A stretch of 64,000 nucleotides of DNA from Bemisia tabaci. Its lineage: Eukaryota > Arthropoda > Insecta > Hemiptera > Aleyrodidae. Under the pieces are notes generated by a model. That model saw nothing but the letters and a program-made list of their open reading frames with translations, searched no databases and was not told the DNA's origin. The stretch lies in contig NC_092801.1 of assembly GCF_918797505.1 (NCBI RefSeq), positions 36,882,517 through 36,946,516 of the forward strand, given 5' to 3'. The translations under genes and the position numbers were made by a program. The stretch's first letter is position 1; each line of letters starts with the position of its first letter. Positions 22,500-33,059 of this stretch are shown piece after piece.

Positions 22500-22860
22500 A
22501 CTCATCCAGCAGCCGGGAGAACGGCACAATCGAAGAGACTGACAATTATCTGGGAATCGCATCGGATGCTCCTCAGGATGAGGGGGTGGGGGCGAGGGGT
22601 TGGTTCAGGAAGGCGGGAGTGAGAAGTGGAAGTTGGCTTCTCACTTCGGGATGGATGTGTTTTGAGGCGAAGCTTTTTTTCATCCGGTTTCGAAGACGAC
22701 TCAACTCGAGGCTCCCTCCGAGTTGTTCCCCCGAAGCCGAGCGGCGCGGGGCGGTTTTCGGGGGAGGAATTACCATAAAGCGACGTTACAGAGGGTCCGT
22801 GTCATTCGTGACGCTTTCGAGGGAAGTTTCGTGACACGCTGGTCTCAAGAACATCGGCTT
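22500..22860. other. GC-rich island
   Basis: G-rich and C-rich stretches with no repeat family and no recognisable domain in any frame. Confidence 0.3.
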
Positions 22861-22907
22861 CAAGGTGGCTTACAAGGCGTTGGTTTAGGGCTCTGAGGGT
22901 CGTATTT

Positions 22908-23550
22908 GGATTGCATTTTGCAAACAGGAACCATGAGTATTTTAATGTTCACTGGAAAAAAACCACATTGGATCTAGAGTCCAGACTCTTAAAAACGTCG
23001 ACAAGAAAAAAATACTCTTGATTCAACCGGATCTTTGCTTAAATCGAGAACCAAGCCTCTTAATTTGAGCGGATTTCCTTTTCATTTAAGCTTAAATCTG
23101 TTTGAATCAAGAGTATTTTTTCTCGTCAATGTTTTCAAGAGTCTGGACTCTAGATCCAATGTGTTTTTTTCCAGTGTTGCTGGGATTGTGTAACTTATAT
23201 TTTAGGCAATACATTTACTGAAATCATGCAAAAAATTAAATTTACAAAGGTAATTTTTGCCTTGAATTTATAGTTTATTGAAAGTCAAGTGCAAAAATAA
23301 AACACTAAGAAGTGGCCCGAACTGTACCTACGTAACAAGGTGGAGAAATGATGCTGGGTCCACACCATTTCGAAGGGAAAACAAAGCCAAGAAATTGCAA
23401 AAATTAAAATTAGAGTCAAAACTAAAATAATTAAGTTTGAAAGTTAGGTTAAAATCGTTTAGATGATCAGTTTAAATTTGCAAGGGGAAAAAGTTGCACG
23501 ATCATAGCAACATTGGAATGATCATGGTTCCTTTTTGCAAAATACAATTC
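22908..23550. mobile_element. Family E element (copy 2) with nested F, ATTT target duplication
   Basis: The left end GGATTGCATTTTGCAAACAGG and the right end CCTTTTTGCAAAATACAATTC are inverted. ATTT flanks both sides (22904-22907 and 23551-23554). Family F copy 2 is inserted at 22950. Parts of the interior (TGAAATCATGCAAAAAATTA, GGTAATTTTTGCC) match E copy 3 at 34983. A stretch around 23370-23400 resembles one arm of the 19209 palindrome. Confidence 0.65.
22950..23176. mobile_element. Family F palindrome (copy 2), TT target duplication
   Basis: It starts CACTGGAAAAAAACCACATTG and ends TGTTTTTTTCCAGTG. TT flanks both ends (22948-22949, 23177-23178). The arms are the same as copy 1 with a few substitutions. 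Confidence 0.85.
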
Positions 23551-24002
23551 ATTTACAGTTGTCCGTGAAACAGCTATTTTCCAAAAGAGGCCCACATAAT
23601 TCCTTAGAATCTGCTGAACCGCCCTTGAAATCGACTGAAATTCCTTTGAGGCTTCAAAGGAATTCTCTGATAAAGCTGTGTAGTCCTCTGAAATGCCTTT
23701 GGAAGCCACTGAAATTGGCAACTAGACAAGGCCTGAACTAGGAAAAATCGTCACAGGTAACCTTTTCAAAAGCTTACCTAGAAAACTTTTCACATAGCGG
23801 AAAGTTCGAAAACCAATTCCTGAACGAGGTATTAAAGTGTTTCTGACACAGATCAAATGGAAGTTAGATCATGCAAATGACCTCGTTTGCATTTTTCCAT
23901 TTAACCAATATTAATTTTAAACACCTATCCTATCTTGCTTAGGAGTTAATTTCCAGACTTCACAGAGCGGAGCAGCGTGTTGCCAGCGCAAAACGCGCAC
24001 TG

Positions 24003-24074
24003 ACACCTACAAACCTAAAGGGATGCTTCACGCATTGCGCAATGCTTGGAGTATCCATTTAGGTTTGTAGGCAC
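24003..24074. mobile_element. Family O palindromic core (copy 1)
   Basis: ACACCTACAAACCTAAAGGG faces TATCCATTTAGGTTTGTAGG around the centre GCATTGCGCAATGC. The flanks carry the family's other marks: GCCAGCGCAAAACGCGCACT upstream, and the complement of GTGCAACACCTCTGTTGTG downstream (about 24130-24155). Confidence 0.7.
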
Positions 24075-24537
24075 CAATGCGCTGGCCGGTCGCTCGCCGC
24101 GCCGCAGCGTGCCACGGCGCATTAATTTCACAACAGAGGTATTGCACAGTATCATAAGAAATTGAAGCCGCTCCAATATATTAAGAATGACAGTCTCGTT
24201 GTGTGATTTTTTTCCCCTTGTCAAAACATATTAAACATGTTACGTAATGCTTTAACGCATACCTTGTCTTTGTCTAGTGGCCAATCCCTGTAACATATGA
24301 ACCGGAATTCCTTTTGAATCTGCTAAATTCCTTCCTTTTGATTTAGCAACCCTCAGAAATGGTCATAAACCCATTCCAATAATCTTGATTACTCTATAAA
24401 TCAACTAAATTTCTCTTTAAATCAACTAGAACTCTTTTTTAAATTAACTGGAATTATTTTTAAATCCTCTTGACCAATCCAAAAAATCATTTTTAAAACA
24501 ACTAGAATTCCTTTTAAATCAACTGATGAAGTTTATG

Positions 24538-24781
24538 CACTGAAAAAAAAAAAAAACTCCGGCCGTGGGAGTCGCAATTACGGGCTATATAGACATACCG
24601 TCCGTTCCGGGCTCAAAGGCCGAAAATTCCGGCTGCTGGAGCCGTAGCTTCGGCCTCTGAACCCGGAGCAATCGAAGCTACGCCTCCAGCAGCCAGAATT
24701 TTCGGCCTTTGAGCCCGGAACGGACGGTATGTCTATATAGCCCGTAATTGTGGCTCCCACGGCCGGAGTTTTTTTTCAGTG
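24538..24781. mobile_element. Family M near-perfect palindrome (CACTG ends), TG target duplication
   Basis: The arms of ~115 bp differ at only about five positions. They begin CACTGAAAAAAA, then ACTCCGGCCGTGGGAG, then ACGGGCTATATAGACATACC. The element ends TTTTTTTCAGTG, and TG flanks both sides (24536-24537, 24782-24783). It is GC-rich against an AT-rich background, single-copy here, and looks very young. Confidence 0.85.
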
Positions 24782-24829
24782 TGTAAATCAACTAGAATAC
24801 TTCCGTAGAAAATACCCAATGGAAATTCC

Positions 24830-25436
24830 ACACCGGAAAAAAGGCTGATTTAACAATTTTGTAGCTTAAAGAAACTGTCAGACATGTTTCAGTGAAGATT
24901 TATTATGGAAAAATGCTAATTTAACCATTGCCGTGGTTAAATTAGCTCTCCTTCATTGTAAAACGTACATTTGAAACATGTCGGACATATTTTTTTAAAT
25001 ACAGCATTGTTGAATCAGCATTTTTTCGTGTGGAACTTCCATTGGATATTACCTAAGAATGCATTCTGATTGATTCACAAATAATTTATTAGTCGATCTA
25101 CGAGGAATTCCATTCGTTTTGAGCATAATTTTCAGGATTTAAATTAGCTCTTCACTATTGTAAAATGTACATTCGAAACATATTGGACATACTTTTTCAA
25201 CAATTCAATTGTCATAAGCATTTTTTTCGTGTGGAACTTCCATTGGATATTTACTACGAATGCATTCTAGTTGATTCACAAAGAATTCATCAGGCGATCT
25301 AAGAGAAATTCCATTTGTTTTGAAAATAATTTTCAGGATTTAAATTAGCTCTCCAATATTGTAAAATGCACATTTGAAACATATCGGACATACTTTTTCA
25401 ACAATTTAACTGTCGAATCAGCAATCCATTTTCCGT
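24830..25436. repeat. Family N palindrome followed by two more tandem right arms
   Basis: The palindrome 24830-25036 has ends CACACCGGAAAAA and TTTTTTCGTGTG. Its right arm (AAATTAGCTCTCC...GTAAAA...GGACATA...TTCAACAAT) is then repeated twice at about 25143 and 25340, separated by about 190 bp. Each spacer contains CTTCCATTGGATAT and GCATTCT.GTTGATTCACAAA. This looks like tandem amplification of one arm with its flank. Confidence 0.65.
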
Positions 25437-25539
25437 GCACTTGGTTCAAGTGCAAAAAATCCTCCATGCATAGCCTACATTGAAGTTAAATTATTCAATT
25501 TTTTTCCAAAGCGAACCTGCATCGAGACTTGGAGAGCGG

Positions 25540-25880
25540 TGCAGCCGTCGAAATGGCAAAAACCGAGGGAGGAAATTGCTGCGTAAATAAAAATTAGCGG
25601 GACGCCACTGTCACCGCCACCCCGACGGGGGTGGGCGGAGAGGGTGGGGGTGAGGGGCGAGGAGGGCTGCCATTCATAATCCGCAAAGGCGGAAAACGCT
25701 GTTTTCTTTTCCTTATTCATATTATTTCCGCTCCCCTCGGCCGAGAGGAGCCAGCTTTAAATACATTTTCTCTGCGGCGGGCCTGGTTGGCGGGAGACGA
25801 GTGTTAAGGCGAAAATAACACGTTTAATAACACGGGAGCGCCACGCTGTTTCGCCGAGGAGGAACACCGTGTGAGCATTC
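25540..25880. other. GC-rich island
   Basis: Higher-GC, low-repeat sequence with G-rich and C-rich runs. The minus-strand frame of 81 codons has no recognisable domain. It may be regulatory. Confidence 0.3.
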
Positions 25881-25954
25881 GCATTTTGCCAGATTGCCGG
25901 TGGTACGGAGTTGAAATCTAGAGTCCCTTTATACTGAGAGTTTAGTAACAGAAA

Positions 25955-26272
25955 ATTTGCAGGTGTCTGAATTTTGATGTATTTCGTGTTTCAGTGGAAT
26001 TTACTGAATGAACTGATCACGAGGATACCCTTGGTTCCCAAATTGAACAATTATTGGAGAAGATAAAACAAATTGATCTAATCTGCTAAAATACGTGTGT
26101 TTAAATCAGAGATGCCACCAGATGACGTCACTAGGCAGTGCATTTTCTTGCATTTAGATCTAATTTTATACTATTTACCAGATCAGAAATAATCATAAAA
26201 ATCTGCGAAATCAGCTCTCTAAGCACTTTCAGATGAAGCAATAAAAAATGCGCATGCAAACTCTCCATTTGC
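25955..26272. mobile_element. Family X element (copy 1)
   Basis: About 315 bp match 42628-42953 in the same orientation, including TGCTAAAATAC, GTGTTTAAAT and GCACTTTCAGATGAAGCAAT. The right end GCAAACTCTCCATTTGC is complementary to the left end seen in copy 2 (ATGGAGAATTTGC). No coding potential. Confidence 0.6.
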
Positions 26273-26555
26273 AGTGTTCTGGTGAAATTGCGAACAAAAC
26301 TATTTAAAACTTCCGCATAGAAAAATGCATAGCTTGCCCAGAAAATTCATCTTTAATGACGAGACATTTGGCAATGTTCTAATGTTCATGGAGCGTTTTT
26401 TTCAGGATGAGAGTTCAGCACGCGTAGAGTCGCGGATTCTTGAGCTTGCAAATTTAATCACAGCGCAGGACGTGCGAATCCTGCTGCGCTTTTGGTTCCT
26501 CACTGATTAGGTTCGGATAAGACGAGAGAGCGTTTCGATTTTAAATTTTTCAACA

Positions 26556-26676
26556 ATGGAGATGTTGCATGTGTAAGGAATTTGCGATTTGACTGTTGAT
26601 TCTTATGAAACAGTTCGCGAGAAACACGATGGTGCCTTTGGTTTTCGCTAAAATTAACTCCCAAGCTCAGAAAAAG
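26556..26676 (+). mobile_element. Family H single arm
   Basis: ATGGAGATGTTGCATGTGT followed by AGGAATTTGCGATTTGACTG matches the outer arm of the H palindromes. The matching second arm is missing, so this is a solo arm. Confidence 0.65.
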
Positions 26677-26879
26677 CTATGTAAAAGAATTCTGTAAAAA
26701 CATTGTCCCACGGTACACAAGTTTTTCTGCTATGATACATTGTTTCCAAAAAAAGTAAAATAGCGTTTACGGCGTTTTTGCAATGCACGGTAGATATGTC
26801 TTCTTTGCCTATCGCTGTGTCTATGCATTTCAACAATCAGCCCTCTGACAATGAGTCTCTGAACATTCTGTCCGGAAAT

Positions 26880-27250
26880 GCATCCGATCTCGCCGACAGA
26901 CCAAACTCATCGCGTAACAATACTCCGCTTTTCGTTCATTCGCAGTTGCGTATTGGAGGGTCCACGACCGGCCCCCGACCCCACCCCCACCCCATCCCTT
27001 TCGCGACCCCTAATTTAATATTTCCAGCTCGCGAGACTTATGCAAATCGTCGGAGATGACTCGGCAGGTGCGAGGTTCCATCGCATCGTAAAACGGTGGT
27101 CTTAGCTCCGTTTGAATGGAATTTAAACCGCTATTCTCTGCTTTCATCTCCGGGGGATTGTAAATTAGGACAGCGGGAACCTCAATCCCGGTTTGATGCA
27201 TAAACAATAAAGGTTCCCGGCTCAATTATGCAGCGCTGCCACGCGCTTCT
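26880..27250. promoter_or_regulatory. GC-rich island with transcription-factor-like motifs (candidate)
   Basis: This repeat-free block contains the POU octamer ATGCAAAT (27040-27047), ATAAACAATAAAG (a Fox/Sox-like run near 27200) and AATTATGCAG. No frame in it has a recognisable domain. I infer, weakly, a conserved non-coding or promoter segment. It could equally be an unrecognised exon. Confidence 0.25.
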
Positions 27251-27417
27251 CCGGAAATTTCGACTTTGAAAAGTTCGAGACACAATGACTGAGTAGACTC
27301 GACCTCAAATCCTGACGTACCTCATTGTGAAAGTTATGGGAGGTCTCTCTGAGACAGGGGTGGATTGACAAATCTTGAGAGCCATATCCGGCGGTTGTGT
27401 GGATTCAGAGATTCTTA

Positions 27418-27468
27418 CTAGGGGGCTGTGCTCCCTGGCCGCTACGCGGCCCAACCCCCAAAGGGCGC
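27418..27468 (+). mobile_element. Hairpin-string head like that at 6343
   Basis: CTAGGGGGCTGTGCTCCCTGG, GGCCGCTACGCGGCCC and AACCCCCAAAGGGCGCTT form three small hairpins in a row, matching 6343-6390 closely. The material behind it differs, and element I copy 2 begins 130 bp later. It is probably the terminus of a rolling-circle-like element. Confidence 0.45.
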
Positions 27469-27597
27469 TTCACCCTCTCTTAGGCCCGCTTCGACTAAAG
27501 AACGACCAAAAAAATGAAAAGATTTTCATACCCGACTCTCATTTGTCCAATCTTTCTTTGGTCGGGAACGATTGGACCAATAAGAATCAAATAAAAA

Positions 27598-28549
27598 CAA
27601 GCAGAAAAATCCAACATGAATATGTTGGAAAAGCGTGCCGAATAACTAAAATGTTGGACACATACCTACTATTTTCACGTCTTTGTTATTTGCATCAATT
27701 GGTACTTTTTGCTAAATTTGGGAGAAAATATTAATTCTTGAACGTTGAATGTAAATTGATTTTAAAGATTCCGTCCAATTATCTTGATTTTAAGCTGATA
27801 TGCGGCATTTCGCACGACCGTGATTTGGGCGAACTGCCGTGCATCGAAATCGCGTTGAGTTAATCTCTGTGGATTTCGAACTGTAACTTCTCTCCTATTC
27901 GGCCGATTTTTACAAATGAGGTCTCTTTTTATTTCTACTTTAACGGAAAGTAAGGAAAAACTCGCTAAATAGACGGAAAACAATTTTTGTGAAAATTTGG
28001 TGGATCCTGGCGTCACGGTGAATGGTTAATCGGGCGTGGAAGATAATAGGTTCGACGAGGCGACCCTCTCCTCGCCGTCTTTTATTGCCTTGCTCGAAAC
28101 CTGACACCCAAAGCTATATCGGGAGATAACTGCAGTGGTTTGAGTGGATTTCTGCAGGGGCCACGGTTAGTACATGGTATAAAGAGTCACGAGGCTCATC
28201 ACAGATTGCACTTGCAGTGCAAGACGCTCATTGGCTAAACAGTTTTGGCGGGAAAGAAGGTTCTAGAGTTGAGTCCTCCGAGCGTAAGAAAGCTTCTATG
28301 AGGTTTTTGTCAAATGAAATAATACGGTTTTGACCGGAAAATGTTCTCAAGGGTTCCCAATTAGCAGTTCATTCGGTTTTTTGGTAAGAGACCATCAGGG
28401 CTTGACAGTATAATGGTTCAAAGACAAGAAAACGGGTCCGAGGAAAAAAATATTTGGACGGCCCGTTGAATAGCATTGGTTGATCGGTGTGCTGTGCTAT
28501 GGTACATCCGAGTGATTTCAAAAAGCAAGCCCTATTGGCACGCTTAAAA
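27598..28549 (-). mobile_element. Element I, copy 2 (inverted relative to 11083-12034)
   Basis: Same 952-bp length as copy 1, opposite strand, about ten substitutions seen by eye, nearly all transitions. It keeps the inverted words AAGCGTGCC/GGCACGCTT, the CCAACAT...ATGTTGG hairpin and the identical 84-codon frame (27762-28016, - strand). The flanks of the two copies are unrelated outside the block, so this is transposition or duplication of a defined unit and not one large inverted duplication. Confidence 0.65.
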
Positions 28550-28559
28550 CCGTCATTTA

Positions 28560-29480
28560 CTTCCAACTTCAGGCCAAGACTGAAGCGGGAGAACGCCGTA
28601 TAATCCCTCTGGCGTTTTCGAAATTTCCCTTGATAAAATACGAATTGTAGGGAAATTTGTGGTTTTTCTAGGTCTCCATTTTCCTCTTTATGTCAACACT
28701 CTCCCCATACCCCTTACTATGTTTTTCTTTCTTGCACAAAAACTTATGCTACACGCATCATAATTCAAAATTATCCCCTCCAAACATCCATCCTTTAAGT
28801 TCTGACGATTCAAAAGTAACTACCGTAAATTTTAAAGCTCTTTAAGCTAGTAAATTTAAAAATCAAAGGTATAATCCTGGTCTCCGACGTAAAGAGCCTA
28901 GATGCTGATCGTCGTAATAAATTACCTAACTAAAACAAAACTAATTTGTTTTATTCATCAACGTTCCCGATAGATTTACTAGTTTTTTATTTTGTGAGTT
29001 TTGTCCTCAAAACTTTCCCGCCACCGCCGAAAACTCGAGGAACCTGAAATATCTCGCCGTTCGCGACTATGGTCAAGTTTCAAGACTCGACGCTTCTCGC
29101 AATTGTCCGTCACCGTTTTCACCCCCTCCCCCACCGCTTCCTCCAGCCCCACGGTTCTGTTTCCTTCGATATCGGTCTCGCCTTAAAGACACTGACCCCC
29201 GCCCTCACCCTCTAAAATTTTACAAGAACACAGCAGCTGTGGCCCAAAGCGGCGGTCACCCAATTTTAAGTTGCTTGGCGGAAGTTCCTCGCTACTCGGG
29301 TTGGTGATGCGGTTTAGAATGCACTCCAACTTCGGACTGAGATTTACACGGAAACGCGACTCAATCGGAATTTAAACCGGACTGGGCCGTATTTGAATCA
29401 ATCAGCCTAACCTAACTCAACTCAATTCCATGGCTCCAAAATACAGGGTGTCTGGAAGTTAACTTACTTAACTTTCTGGA
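28560..29480. other. Gene-free stretch
   Basis: A weak D-like end (GAACGCCGTATAATCCCTC) lies at about 28592. A C-rich part at 29100-29220 gives short frames without domains. Nothing else was noticed. Confidence 0.35.
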
Positions 29481-29482
29481 TC

Positions 29483-29990
29483 AATGAAGATGTTGCATGT
29501 GTGAGGAATTTGCGATTTGACTGTTGATTCTTATGTGAAAGTTCGCGAGAAACGCTATTGTGCCACTGGTTTTCTCTGAAATCATCTCCCAAGCTCAGAA
29601 AAAGCTCTCAAGTTGAGGCCAAAATGGAGGGGATATCCCACGCTTTCCTGAGAGTCCACCTCTACATCAAGACAAACTCTCCATGCAAAGATAGGGATTA
29701 AATACATTAGCAGTGATGCCGCGTTTTCAGTTTTAGAGTCCCCAAATAAAGTGGCAGCCCTGTCAATGTATTTACTCCCTATCTTTGCATGGAGAGTTTG
29801 TTTTGATATAGAGGTGAACTCTCAGGATAGCGTGGGATATCCCTTCCATTTTGGCCTCAACTTGAGAGCTTTTTTTGAGCTTGGGAATTGATTTCAGAGA
29901 AAACCAGTGGCACCATCGTGTTTCTCGCAAACTTTTACATAAGAATCAACAGTCAAATCGCAAATTCCTCACACATGCCACATCTCCATT
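29483..29990. mobile_element. Family H palindrome (copy 1), ~508 bp
   Basis: The left arm reads GATGTTGCATGTGTGAGGAA, GCGATTTGACTGTTGATTC, then ACATCAAGACAAACTCTCC. The right arm mirrors it back to GGAATTCCTCACACATG and CATCTCCATT in reverse order. The arms are ~230 bp around a short centre that includes CAGTGATGCCGCG. Short frames in the arms are shared by all copies because the DNA is shared; they are not supported as genes. Confidence 0.8.
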
Positions 29991-30384
29991 TTTCGGCTCA
30001 AAATATGACTTTTTCTGTGCACATATGCACGGTAACGCTTCATAAGTAAGATATGAGCTTCCAAAGCTGCCATTTGTTTCTATTAAATTATTGATGTAAT
30101 TCCTCGTTATTTTGTCATAAGTTGCTGAAACTCTTCGTAAGTGCGTATTTTTTTAGCGTATACTGTTCATTTTTTGTGTTTTCAAGGACGCACGTCTTCG
30201 GAAACTGAAGTTACGAACGTTCCCGAATTTTTAAATTGCGACAACTTTTTTGATGATAGATGATATTTGGAAAAACGGATTACGGCACGTGGGAGACGCC
30301 GAAAATCAAGCGGAGAATATATCGTATAAAATCTTCCAGAAACGCGTCACTTTGATGCAACAGAGCTTTGAAAAAGTTTTAAAA

Positions 30385-30547
30385 ATATGTCCGACATGTT
30401 TGAAATGCACATTTTAGAATAGAGGAAAGCTAAACTAAGCACGGAAGTGGTTAGATTAGCATTTCTTTATAGTAAAACTTCATTTCAAACGCGTTGGACA
30501 CTTTTTAACTACAATATTATTAAACCAGCAATTTCATTTTATCCGTG
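30385..30547. mobile_element. Family N palindrome (copy, truncated)
   Basis: ATGTCCGACATGTTTGAAATG and GTTAGATTAGCA with their mirrored partners (CATTTCAAACGCGTTGGACA) show the family N fold. The outer left end is lost. Confidence 0.5.
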
Positions 30548-30833
30548 AAACTTTATCGAGTTTTGATTAATAATACCGATGGCTAAGGAGCGAAACTGCG
30601 TTACTCCTTTTGCGACGCTGCAAACCTCCTGTCATACTTCATTTTTTTTTTTTGAAAAACCAGGTATCGCTAATCTTGAAAAATTCCTTGATTTATCTTC
30701 TGGAATAGTAAAATATTCTGTAGAAAATTCAAGCTTTAAAGTTGGCTTGTTTATCTTCAAAAAATGAGCTAGGAGTAGATATTTTGAAACACCGAGTTTA
30801 AGTTGCGTAGTTTCTCATCCATTGGCGGATCCA

Positions 30834-30978
30834 ACAAATTGGCAACATTGCCTTTTCTCCATGTAAACCTATGGAAATGTATCGATTCTTGGAGAGGTCA
30901 AGTGCTCCGACAAGAATCGATGATTTAGCATAGGTTTAAATGGAGGAAATCTGGTGTTGCCAAACTCTTGGATCCGCC
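30834..30978. mobile_element. Palindromic MITE with GGCGGATCC ends (copy 1)
   Basis: GGCGGATCCAACAAATTGGC faces GCCAAACTCTTGGATCCGCC. Inside, AAACCTATGGAAATGTATCG faces CGATGATTTAGCATAGGTTT. A second copy is at 55431-55584. The inner half (CCTATGG...TCGATT) is also related to palindrome J. Confidence 0.75.
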
Positions 30979-31002
30979 TCTGTCTCACTTTAGTCATCAA
31001 TA

Positions 31003-31799
31003 CTGCAAGGAGGAGCGCTGTATGAACATTCGAGAGTTGCGAAGTTTCCTTGGATAAAAACATGATTTGTGACAAAATTTATGCATATTTTTCCTTGAAA
31101 TTTTCAAAAATAATAGATCATATTGCGTACAAAATGGTCTGAAAATTTTGGAAAATAATATTCACAATGGACCACTAGACAAGGTACAAATTTCAGCATT
31201 GTGATTTATGTTCCTTACCCAAAATTTCACGAAAAACACGATGTGCACGACGAAAATGATCGAAATCAACTCCTTAGGAAGATATTTAATGATTCTTGAT
31301 GCGTAAATTCAAACCACCCGCTCATGAATATACTCAATGCTCTACATGACTCACATCGCGCGCTAAACGTTATCATGACAGTCTCAGCGATATAAAAATC
31401 TGGCAACCTCAATCTTGGCGCTTTGGCTCAGCTATAGCAATTACTTATAATTTGAAAAACACATGGTGGGAAATGAACATTACTCGATTGAAAAGCTTGC
31501 TGAAACCGTTGTAATGCGCGATTTGACTCACGTAGAGCTTTGAGTTCTTGTGAGCGGGCAGTTCAAATTCCTCGTAACCAATGTGAAATGAAAACGTTAA
31601 TACCTTCGTTAGGAGTTGGTTTCAGAAATTTTCTTTGCGCGAATCGTGTTCTACGTGAAATTCTGGCCAAGGAGCATGTATCAGATTACTTAAATTCGTA
31701 CCTTGTCTAGTGTTCAATTTCCCCAGTAAATTCGGGTTTTATCGGAAGAAACTTGGTAACGTCAGGGGGCTCATACGGCATTCTTCCTTAGCACGGCAG
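31003..31799. mobile_element. Family D copy carrying a nested family L element
   Basis: The left D end is degenerate (CTGCAAGGAGGAGCGCTGTA) and the right end is clear (TTCTTCCTTAGCACGGCAG). D sequence stops at about 31168 and resumes at about 31715 with CCCAGTAAATTCGGGTTTTATC, so the 546-bp L element entered the D element. Confidence 0.7.
31169..31714. mobile_element. Family L MITE (copy 2), nested in D
   Basis: The ends GGACCACTAGACAAGGTAC and TACCTTGTCTAGTG are inverted. The interior matches 19453-20000 across most of its length, including ATTCTTGATGCGT and GCGCGATTTGACTCACGTAG. Confidence 0.8.
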
Positions 31800-31899
31800 A
31801 ATGTGCCTTATCAATTTATGAGGTTTTAATTTCCTTCGTGTTTTTCTGTTTCTTTTCAGGCGCAAATCACGAGATCACAAACGGGCATAAGGAATAATC

Positions 31900-32370
31900 T
31901 ACACTATTAGTAGCTACCGTATGGAGACCATCTTAGCTGGTGCTGCGTGCAGGACCACACGGTGACGTCATTGCGGAACCGCGGTAAAAGGCGAAGCACA
32001 GCTCGCACCGGAAGTGACGTAATAAAATGACAGAAAACGCGGGAGCCAATTTCCGGTCGCGTCCCGTTCGTTCCCCGTTTGTCGCTCCAGACTAGCCGGC
32101 CTGGAGTGAGAGTGGAAAATGGTTGAGTGAGTCGTGAGGGAATGGAAAATTCGCTGAAAAGACCCGGCAAGCGCGCTGGAGAATCTCAAATATGCGCCAA
32201 GGCTCGAGCTTTGGATGTTTCGGTTGTTAGACAGCGATGTCATGGCAGTGCGCCCGGTGCTTCAAACATGTTCGATGCGTCCAGATGCGTTGCAAGGATT
32301 TATTTTACAATTTCCACTTTAACGATGCAGAATATTCGAAGTGCCTTCATTGAATTTAGATAGGCAACAA
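31900..32370. other. CpG-rich island upstream of the receptor exon
   Basis: This block has higher GC and frequent CG, about 1.4 kb upstream of the receptor exon. Short frames exist on both strands without domains. It may hold the promoter or a 5' untranslated exon of the receptor gene; no splice structure could be proved. Confidence 0.3.
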
Positions 32371-33059
32371 TTCAACAGCAAGATTAAAATGGCTCGTGGT
32401 TTTTCGGCTGTGTGTTTTCTAAGTTTACTATTTATCTCGTTATATACCTAAGATAGTGAGAAGCAAAATTAAGGCTCCTGTTCGAATAGAACGATCGAGA
32501 GTATTTCTCACTCCGGTGCGCGAACTACAAAATGCTAATATTTTGAGTTTCTCTTGTCCATGTATCCACTAATATTCAGTGATATACTTAGCCTTTGTTT
32601 TGATGTCTAATCTCCAATGAACTTCGTGCCTCAATCTGCGCTCAAAGCAAAACACAGGCCGGCCTGCAATAAGTTTCTTTGTCCAGCGTAGCTATTTTCA
32701 GCCGATTGACTCAAAATCCCTCCCCAGAGTTCATCTAATATCCATCCGCTGTTAAAATTCTTAGCATCTGGATATCCTCCAATTGCTCCATCGTCCAGCG
32801 TTGAGATCGCCAATTGACTTCTAAATCCCTTCCCGGAGATCGTCAAATCTTTGATCGAATACGATTCCGCTGTCACTGCTCTCGGCGTCTGGAGATCCTC
32901 CAATTGTTCCATCGTCCAACGTGGAGATCTCCAAGCGAATCCTAAATACCCCTTTGGAGGACGTGAATAATTAACTCTGAATCCCTCTTTTGAGATCGTC
33001 CTACTTCAATCGCTTACTTTTCAAGCCGCGTCCCGCCTTTGAGTCTCTCGGTGTCTGGA

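Noticed and set aside
11615..28016. 84-codon frame identical in both element I copies, as a gene
   Set aside because: The copies are too young for an intact frame to show selection, and no family was recognised. Kept only as a note under element I.
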